Source: Amanita rubescens (Eukaryota; Basidiomycota; Agaricomycetes; Agaricales; Amanitaceae). Taken from it: DNA of 64,000 nucleotides. Under the pieces are notes generated by a model that searched no databases, was not told the DNA's origin, and saw only the letters and a list, made by a program, of their open reading frames with translations. The translations under genes were made by a program, and so were the position numbers. Below, in pieces: positions 57,031 through 64,000 of the stretch. Where the stretch lies: positions 310,001 through 374,000 of the forward strand of contig WION01000011.1 of assembly GCA_015039365.1 (NCBI GenBank), given 5' to 3'. Position 1 is the stretch's first letter. Each line of letters starts with the position of its first letter.

Positions 57031-57393
57031 TAGGGGATGCGGAAGAGTACCGGAGAGGGCTCCTTCACGTCGCGTCTCCCGTCGCTTCTTCGGTTGTTGG
57101 AGGGTTCCTCCGTGGTCGACATGGCATTGACTTATGCTTTCGTCATCGTCATCTTCCTCGTAATAAGAATGGTTGGTTCCGCGTTACTCCAGGTGCTTGA
57201 GGGTGGCTTCGATGTCTTGAAATTCGCTGAGCATTGCCTTTTTCCTGGGTAGCGTAAAACTCGCTAATTTTTGTGAGCTCGCGGTCTTTGGGGGGGGGGG
57301 GGGTCGTAAGAAATGTAGTCGTCCGGCCAGTTCTCGACAGCATTGAATTTGAGGGGTGAGCTCGATCCCTGTGAGTGTTGCCAGTTGAGCCAT
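57030..57393 (-). pseudogene. Possible SPX-domain gene fragment (broken)
   Basis: On the minus strand from ATG 57393: MAQLATLTGIELTPQIQ, then after a run of ~14 C the two frames share SPX-like features (RELTKISEFYATQEK in one, AMLSEFQDIEATLKHLE in the other), followed by an in-frame stop and then HSYYEEDDDDESISQ. The xELxKIxxFYxxxEKxxL pattern recalls SPX domains of Syg1/XPR1-type proteins. The homopolymer and stop suggest a decayed fragment. Weakly supported. Confidence 0.35.
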
Positions 57394-58321
57394 TATAAAA
57401 GACGCCAGTGTGACAGGTGACTCGTGACTAGTTTAAGTTACGCGCAAGTTGCAACTCATTTTCCTCGCTCGAACGAACTCCTGATCGTCAAGATGAAGAA
57501 CGACACCTCTGTGGGCACGGATCCGTGCGACGCCGAGATCGTCATGGTCGGATTCCAAACCGATGTTGTGAATAGTGCAACAAATCGAAGTAGAAGTCAA
57601 TCAACAAAGTTGTGTTATAGAAATGGTGTTATTCGGACCACAAGGTATATTGCGACCTAGTTTGTCAAAATACGTTCTGCTAAATTAGCAGGTCCATGAA
57701 CGTCGCAGAGCTATTTTCGGTTCAGCGTGTGTTGGATTAGTTTGCGGAAATGCGGCATGTCCTTCAAGTTGCTGAGAAGACCAATCGTATGCAAGCCTTT
57801 TTCAAGAGGTACAAGTTTACAACGATGTAATTCACCAAGGAATTGCCTCCCACCGACCCTAATGGCGTAGAGCACCTGCACAGACCAACTGGAACAAGGC
57901 TAGCCCAACGGCTGGCAGCCACTACTCGAGACCGACTAGTCCGGAACGAAACTTTCTGCTGGAACGTCAGTGTCGGTCGCTTTATTCAAGGCAACTTTAC
58001 ATGATGTTGATTTGTTTTCGTCAGAGATAATGCATGTCCTGGCTCCAAGTTTCATATGGCCTGAATTTTATGTTCGGCATCGTGGAATTTGAAAGGGATT
58101 CTTTTCGGTTGATTTTCAGCTAGAACACGGCTGGCAAGTATATTCTTTGCTTTACAATTGAACCAAGCTAAACGAGGACTAGAATCATATCAAGATACAA
58201 GGCTAGTATGCGAAACTGTTCCGACTCCATTTTGCACATAAAAGCAGGACTGGAGTAGACCTGTCACCAGGCATTCACCGCTTCTTCTCTTCTTCTACAC
58301 CAGAATCCTCGTACATCATTG
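57394..58321. other. Upstream region of small secreted paralogue A
   Basis: No gene. Contains a segment (GGTGTTATTCGGACCACAAG) that recurs near 61165 upstream of paralogue C, the shared TAGAACA element at 58121, and an ATAAAA box near 58238. Confidence 0.5.
58121..58145 (+). promoter_or_regulatory. Shared upstream element of the secreted paralogues (also ~60400 and ~61493)
   Basis: TAGAACA followed within six bases by GGCAAGTATATTC (variants GGCAGGTATGTTC) occurs about 200 bp before the ATG of paralogue A, 160 bp before B and 200 bp before C. The surrounding sequence is much less alike, so it could be a conserved regulatory site, or merely the best-preserved part of the duplicated promoter. 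Confidence 0.5.
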
Positions 58322-59044
58322 ATGTTTGCCTCTGTGCTCTTGATCCTTTCCACCATGTCCGCTCGGGCCATTGCTACCAACACACCTCCGACCTCGCCCC
58401 TTCTATTCGGTGTCAACAACCAGCAGACTGGTTACTTCCTTTATAATGATGGAACTGAAACGGCCGGTCAAAACGTCGCTACGATTTCTTCTGACGAGAG
58501 GGACGTCTCCACAACAGTACGACTCTCTATATTTACCGTTTGTACGCTGGCTAAATGATCCTGGATGGCAGGAATTCATCTTCAGTTATCTGAAGTGCTT
58601 TGATAAGGGATTAGGAAATTCCTACCGTGCAATGATAGCCAAAACCTCGGGCCTGTACGTCTCAGTGCCACAAGCAAGTCCATATCTATCTGGTATAATT
58701 GATTCGTACTGAATTTCCATTTCAATAGAGGGTTGCGGACCAAATCCTCGTTTGGTCCACGGAACCATATTGTTGGAATTTGACGGAGATTGCAACGCTC
58801 ACTTGGGTGTAAGCTTTCATATCGTTGGTTGCATGTAGGTATCTGACAGTACTTGCGCGTAGAATTAGCACCACTGATGTAAATGGTGGAAAGCTTGACT
58901 GGTATAATGGCGATGACATCGGAGACTGTGTACGTTCATGTCCTATAAGACAGAAAATTCTTACAATAATTGGTACAGTTCACCCTCAAGGCAGACAGTG
59001 ATACCCAGGGAAATGGGAATCAGTTCACGTTTCAGCTTAATTGA
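58322..59044 (+). CDS. Small secreted protein, tandem family member A
   Basis: About 177 residues in five exons (58322-58516, 58572-58673, 58729-58808, 58839-58929, 58979-59044), all in phase. The signal peptide MFASVLLILSTMSARAIA is followed by a beta-rich body: TGYFLYNDGTETAGQNV, GLYVSVPQ, ADQILVWSTEPYCWNLTEIA, GGKLDWYNGDD, FTLKADSDTQGNG. The same layout is found in member C. The exon 2/3 intron (58674-58728) has a GCAAGT donor, i.e. GC-AG. I do not recognise the fold with certainty. The repeated W-containing, DG-turn strands suggest a beta-trefoil or similar lectin-like shape (inference). Confidence 0.75.
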
Positions 59045-60559
59045 GAGAAATGCACTATGTTGCAGGGTCCCCCACCACCCCCAAAATCTCGGGAGCATGG
59101 ACCACCTGATCTTTCGTTTCTTATCTCAATCTTTTTTTTTTCGCGTTATCCTTTCAGTTCGATTCAACTTGTTTTTATATCATTTTCTGTCTTTCCCGGT
59201 TCTCTGCTATGGCATTCACCTTCGTATTGTTGGAGTACTGTCTTGAATTAAGGATGATTACAGAGGCGACGAGGATAAAGCCTCGCAAGGACGTTATGTA
59301 ATCAGTTTGACTAACCGCCCGCCCAACCAATTATCCCGCCCTCAAGTCAACATCGGTCTCAACAGCCTTTACAACTGACTCGCGTTTCTAACCGCGATGG
59401 TTCCTGACGGCAAAGTTCTCGACATCGACATCTGCTTACTCTGCCTCCTAGGCCTAGGAACTCTCTTCTCCAATCATCTATCGACCATCAACTTTTTCAT
59501 ACAGAAATACCAGTTTGCACCATATTTGCGTGCTCCTTCAGATTTCTCCGATCTCGCGCAACTTTACTCCCAAATCTATCTATCAACTTGATGTTGCAAC
59601 TAGCGTGTACACTAGCTTGTCTCATTTATCCTCCTTTTGCTGGTCTCCGTCGTCATTGAAGATCACCCATCCCGTGTTCGCCGACCGTCCCTCCCATTTC
59701 ATTTTTACAAGGAACTGAAATACTGGCGACCAGCTAATGAGTGCTCAATGCTTAGGGTCATATGATACGGCATTTACTGTATTGCATGAAGCATCATCTT
59801 TCCCGTGCCATCTGTCAGGAAAATCCTAATTAACCCCAAGACACATTCGGTTTACAGATGGACGAATCCACCAAATTGCTAATGCCACCTGTCGTAGGTA
59901 ATGGATAGACTTTGCCCTGCAGGGTACAGCAGGAGCTCGAGGTACCATCCACCTAACGACCTAGCGGGCCACGACCAGTGTGAGGATGAAAGCCGTTGTC
60001 CAATTCGTTATAAAGGTCAAAGTTTCACGATGTCTGCGTCCGGTCATTTCGAATCGTAGAGCATGCATAGCCCGACAAATCAAATCGCTACCGCCCAACA
60101 ATCGGTTTGCCGTAATCGGCGGCCAATTGGATCCTAATTCAGCATAGTAGTGCGTCATCGAAATTGTTCTTACGGTTCACACGTGCACAAATGTACGCCT
60201 TCACATTACATGGCGTGAATCCAACTCATGCTCACTGAATTCGAATTCTTAGGATTCACGCAACCTGCCGGGGAGCGCGATGGATGCATCTGAAATATGC
60301 ACATCCCGGTTATAGGCAAGGTCAACGCCAGTGGCAGTCCACTGATGAGTATCAGAATTGTCGGCGATTGCGCGAGGATTTCGGTTGTTAAGTTCAAACT
60401 AGAACATAATCGGCAAGTATATTCTGCGTTCGCAATTCTGAATTTCACCAGATTGCAACCTGTTTGCGCAAGTTCTATCCCCTTCTCGCTTAATAAAAGC
60501 AGGTCTGTAACAGGCTGACCTCCAGGCGTTCATGGCTTCTCTTTTTACTCTCGACACCC
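59045..60559. other. Intergenic between paralogues A and B
   Basis: Contains the second copy of the dispersed repeat (59060-59265) and the promoter region of B. Small frames only. Confidence 0.5.
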
Positions 60560-60790
60560 ATGGTCAAATTTACTTTCGTGTCCGTATTCTTGATCCTTAC
60601 CGCTACGTCGGTGCTCGTCTTCGCCGCGCCCACGGACTTCGCGAAGTACGCTGTCAGGATCAGGGGCTCTGACCTCTTCCTCTTAAGCGATGGCGCTGAA
60701 CGGGCTGGCCAGCCAATCAGCATGGTTACAGGGTATATATATCATAACCATGTACGTTCATATCGTATAAACGAGAAAGGATGCTCACCA
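60560..60790 (+). pseudogene. Tandem family member B, internally deleted
   Basis: Exon 1 is intact: signal peptide MVKFTFVSVFLILTATSVLV, then KYAVRIRGSDLFLLSDGAER and AGQPIS. It then runs directly into sequence resembling the 5' end of the last intron of member A (CATGTACGTTCATATCGTAT versus TGTGTACGTTCATGTCCTAT), so the exons in between are missing. What follows is unrelated. TATA-like AATAAAA and the shared upstream element are present. Confidence 0.6.
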
Positions 60791-61692
60791 TTTGGCATAA
60801 GTCGTTCTTCGTCCTGGAAGGGGTCATTCAGACCATCATTTACTTGTCTAGGCAATATGTCCTGAATCCAGCGTTGACACTCAAATCGCGAACCAGGTCG
60901 ATCCGTCAGGAATCGGAGTGGAATACTTCGGAAACGGCTACATTTTGCTCGCGTTTGCCGCACAGTTGCTTACTTCTTTCCTACGTTCATTGGAGCTGTG
61001 GATGACTCGTGTCCCTGATTGGTTCCAAGAAATCCTTGGAGGCGGCTGCCGAAGTTTCTAGTCAATGTACGTACAATCTGGCTCGTGGTGAACGATAAGC
61101 TTAAGTAATGAATGAAAAACTACAATTCTCAGGGCCGCCAATGCTATGTGATTCACTTTAGTGTTATTCGGATCACGACATGTGTTGCATCATGCATGTG
61201 AGGGACTTTTTCATCAGACAAATTGAAATGCTTAAGACCTAATTCAGCATAGCTTCTTACTTGAAAGGGCGTTTTTCTTGTGTTGACAGACGAAATGTTT
61301 TGCTTGTCAAATGTATATTCCCTCATCACGTAACGTTGATCCGGTTTTCGTTGACCTGAAATACATTTTGGCTGCGCCTATATATATGTACGTATATTGT
61401 ATGTTCCAGTGGTCCAGTTCGCCAAGGAAAGCAGTACCCGACGGCGGGGATTGGCCGATGAGGATCAAATTTGGGTGGGGTTCACTTCCAGCTAGAACAT
61501 AATAGGCAGGTATGTTCTTCGCTTCCACTTCGGATTAAGCGAAACATCAACTAAAATGTCGCCACGATGCAAAATTACGCAAAACTTACATACGCGTTCT
61601 GGTGTCGCCTTGCATATAAAAAGGGCTGGGATCGAAGTAGTCCTTGGACGTTCACCGCTTCTCTCATTCCAGCACCCAAATTTTCTGAAATC
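60791..61692. other. Intergenic between paralogues B and C
   Basis: Frames at 60781-61005 on either strand look weakly coding (one reads VEYFGNGYILLAFAAQLL) but have no start or family. The shared promoter element is at ~61493 and TATAAA at 61615. Confidence 0.4.
61615..61620 (+). promoter_or_regulatory. TATA box of secreted paralogue C
   Basis: TATAAA within TGCATATAAAAAGGG, 73 bp upstream of the ATG at 61693. This matches the TATA spacing of the HsbA-like gene. Confidence 0.5.
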
Positions 61693-62367
61693 ATGGTTAA
61701 AGTCACGCTTGGGTCGGTTTTCTTGGTCCTTAGCTCCCTCTCCACTTTCGTCTTTGCCGCCCCTTCGGCCGTTGCGAGCTACACTATCAGAAATGTTGCG
61801 ACTAGCAACTATATCTTCAGCGATGGGAGCGAAGTGCCCAACCAGCTGGTGTTAACAAACACCACGGGCGACTCTAATACCGTATGGGTTCTTATGATTA
61901 CTTTTGTGCGATGATTCATGGTCCCGGGCGCAGGTGGTCTCCTTAGACCTCGGAAAATATTATCCTGCAGTGCAAGGCAAAGCGGGGTATTACGTCTCAG
62001 TCATAATAGCAAGTTCAAGTTTGTGTTATTTAATCCCGATCCATACTAAACTTCGTTAAATAGGATGCTAACGGCCGAAATCTCATTTGGGCCAAAAAGT
62101 CATACCCTTGGGCTTTAAAGAAGATCGACACCAATACGTATACGTAAGCCTTCAAATCTTTGATTGCTCTCAGGTACCTCACAATATCTTGCCCATAGCT
62201 TTAACGTCATCGGTGAACAGCTTTACTGGTATGATGATGGAAGTGGCGCTGTATGTTCTTATTCTGTAAACAAGGAAGAATACTTACAACAATTGGTATA
62301 GCTCGCCCTCAACACGTCGAACAGTGATCCGCTGGGAACCACGAATTTTACGATTACAAGTGCTTAG
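61693..62367 (+). CDS. Small secreted protein, tandem family member C
   Basis: 153 residues in five exons (61693-61881, 61934-62008, 62064-62143, 62199-62250, 62302-62367), all in phase. Signal peptide MVKVTLGSVFLVLSSLSTFV, then FAAPSAVASYTIRNVATSNY, FSDGSEVPNQLVLTNTTGDS, SLDLGKYYPAVQGKAGYYVS, DANGRNLIWAKKSYPWALKK, FNVIGEQLYWYDDGSG and a C terminus NFTITSA. Exon number and phases match member A, including a GC-AG intron (62009-62063, donor GCAAGT). Probably secreted or wall-associated; function unknown. Confidence 0.8.
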
Positions 62368-64000
62368 ACGAACGGTTTGTATGTAGGACCTTAGTAGCTA
62401 CAATACTACGTTAGCCGGTGCCGGTGCTTGTAAGATGGTGTGCAGTGCACCATCGTACCTTGCTCTGCTTCGTGCATGATTCTTGTGGAACGAAGACGAA
62501 CATTTTGTTTGAGTCTGTTTTCCGCCAGCCAGAAACAATAGCCCATCTCTTCGCTGCACCACTCAATTCGTTTCAAGGTGATTCTGGTGGCAAAGATTTG
62601 AATATCCGAAATGACGGATGCGAGCTTGTGAAAGGTCGTTATGCAGCGTGGCACGTGCGCCGATTGAAAAAAATAAACCTTCCCCAGATAATGTTAGAAT
62701 GAAGCGTGGAAGGCGGTGGATGTCGGACGGGCGCAACTCCCATACGATCGCGTACTGGAAGAATGATTAATTAGATATTTGGGCGAGCGGACGGAGACAA
62801 GAAAGGTGGTAAAATATTCTGGGGTACATAACGCCGGGCCCTGAGCACATACAGAGTACCACCTCTCGCAGTGCCTCCTTCGTGTTCCTTCGTGCAGGAT
62901 TTTGGAATTGTACACGACTAAGCGTCTCCCTGCTTTGGTCATTTCATTTTCCTGCAAAAATGTCGCGTTGCACGACAATATCTTTATTCATCACTCCCGG
63001 ATCGATCACCGAAGATATGCTCATCCATCCATGCGCGCAGAGAAATGCTTTTGGACAGTCATAGTTGGGATTAGAAATCTCTGAGTAAAAAAATAGATCG
63101 CAGTCCTTACTAGCGTCCGGTTAAAAGGCATCAGATTCATAAGCGGGTGATCATTGTGTCTATAGAGAGCCAGGACCGTTGGTTAAGCTATGTGGAGAAT
63201 GAGGGGCTCCGCTACTCTTCATTCCCGCAACCTGTAAAGGTGGAGGGTTTTAGGAAGGACCTTCTGCCGAGCATTAGTTTCCCATCACGTGAACCCATGT
63301 GATGCGCCCTTGCAACCGGTTTTAGTAAGCACCCTCTGCCGAGCGTTAGTTTCCCATCACGTGAGCCCACCGCCCTTGTAATAAACGACGTTAGAGTCTG
63401 CTTGCTCTTTTCTTTTTCATTCTCGCAACGTGAAGGGTTTTAGGAAGCAGCCTCCGCCAGGCAAAAAGCATCGAGCACGTGCCTCCCCGTGATCTTTGTG
63501 AGGTTTTAGGATGCAGTGACCAGTCCCCACCACAACACCGACACGTGTGAATTGGAGTTACCGTACTACTACTAGCCGGTGCACGGGCTTTAGGAAGCAG
63601 TCCCCGCCAAGCGAAGAGTTCGTCGAGCTCTCTTACGCTCCCTTCCACAACTGGCAATTTCTGCTACGCTCCACATGGCACCCTTCAGCTCCCTTCAGAC
63701 GATGATCGCCGCTCGCCGGATCACATCGCTCGAACCCGACCTCCTGTCGGTATCGCCGGGTATCACACCCCAGGCCACGGCCTCCCTCACGAGTCATGGG
63801 TAACCTGACTCGAGCGGCACGCCAATTCGACCTCCTCAGGTCGGTAACCCCCCCAGGTCCTCGCAGGTCGAGCGGCCGCCGCAGCGCCAACTCAACCCCA
63901 AGCAGCCACAACTTGAGACGTGTGGCATTCGCATTATAGGGTATGTCGCCGCCGCTTCAGGACTCGGGCCGTTTCACGCGACCGCCAACCGGCTTGCCGC
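62368..64000. other. Gene-free right end
   Basis: No supported gene. Short frames on both strands lack start context, introns and families. GC content rises in the last 400 bp. Confidence 0.5.
63230..63620 (+). repeat. Short dispersed/tandem motif, five copies
   Basis: GGTTTTAGGAAGCAGCCTCC-type units occur at about 63247, 63317, 63427, 63508 and 63587 with uneven spacing (70-110 bp). Three copies are followed by GCCGAGC- or GCCAAGC-like sequence, and a CATCACGTGA palindrome appears between the first copies. Origin unknown. Confidence 0.6.

Noticed and set aside
60742..61005. Frames on both strands following the exon of paralogue B as its second exon
   Set aside because: Neither frame resembles exons 2-5 of paralogues A and C, and the junction matches an intron sequence instead.
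63391..63911. Minus-strand ORFs of ~90 codons near the right edge
   Set aside because: They run through dispersed repeats and GC-rich sequence. Composition is Arg/Gly-rich in a way typical of non-coding GC-rich frames.

Overview
The window is eukaryotic and looks like a filamentous basidiomycete (Agaricomycetes). Most genes are split by many 45-60 nt GT-AG introns with short exons. The gene families are typical of that group: a DUF6533/6534-type heptahelical protein, an HsbA-like secreted protein, CxC-cluster/KDZ-type transposon proteins, and a TKL-like kinase. A Rhizoctonia/Ceratobasidium-like source is my guess from general resemblance, not something the sequence proves. No rRNA, tRNA or CRISPR array was recognised.

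Layout. 0-2 kb: C-terminal part of a NACHT-ankyrin-type receptor, running off the left edge. 2-6.2 kb (-): importin-13-like karyopherin. 8.5-12.9 kb (+): complete NAD-dependent glutamate dehydrogenase in about 23 exons. 13.1-14.4 kb (-): multi-pass membrane protein. 15.6-17.3 kb (-): nucleotidyltransferase resembling OAS/CD-NTase enzymes. 18.2-22.0 kb (-): 1251-aa protein with a permuted papain-like N-terminal motif followed by dozens of proline-led octapeptides. 23.0-23.8 kb (+): HsbA-like secreted protein.

24.9-31.4 kb: a probable KDZ-type transposon. Two divergent genes are flanked by two long minisatellite arrays that share a ~62-63 bp period and are related to each other in inverted orientation. 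31.7-40.1 kb: two copies of a ~1.1 kb segmental duplication bracketing a DUF2235 (Tle1-like alpha/beta-hydrolase) gene, whose 5' end carries a perfect 151-bp exon-plus-intron tandem duplication. 40.2-41.6 kb (+): short-chain dehydrogenase. 42.9-45.7 kb (+): a fusion of a degenerate Sey1/RHD3-like GTPase domain to an apparently active protein kinase. 45.9-49.6 kb (+): P-loop GTPase whose 3' half, including a 69-bp minisatellite in a ~2 kb intron, lies in a block almost free of CpG. 50.3-54.6 kb: FIST-like protein (-), a small hypothetical protein (+) and a DUF6534-like membrane protein (-). 55.8 kb (+): small Cys/His protein. 58.3-62.4 kb: three tandem paralogues of a small secreted family, two intact and one internally deleted. 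The rest is gene-poor and contains decayed HsbA copies and dispersed repeats.

Together: housekeeping genes (importin, glutamate dehydrogenase) sit on the left. Most of the window is accessory. Several genes belong to families used in recognition or conflict (NACHT-ankyrin, OAS-like transferase, papain-like repeat protein, DUF2235 hydrolase, pseudo-GTPase kinase, P-loop GTPase). Whether any of them work together is inference only.
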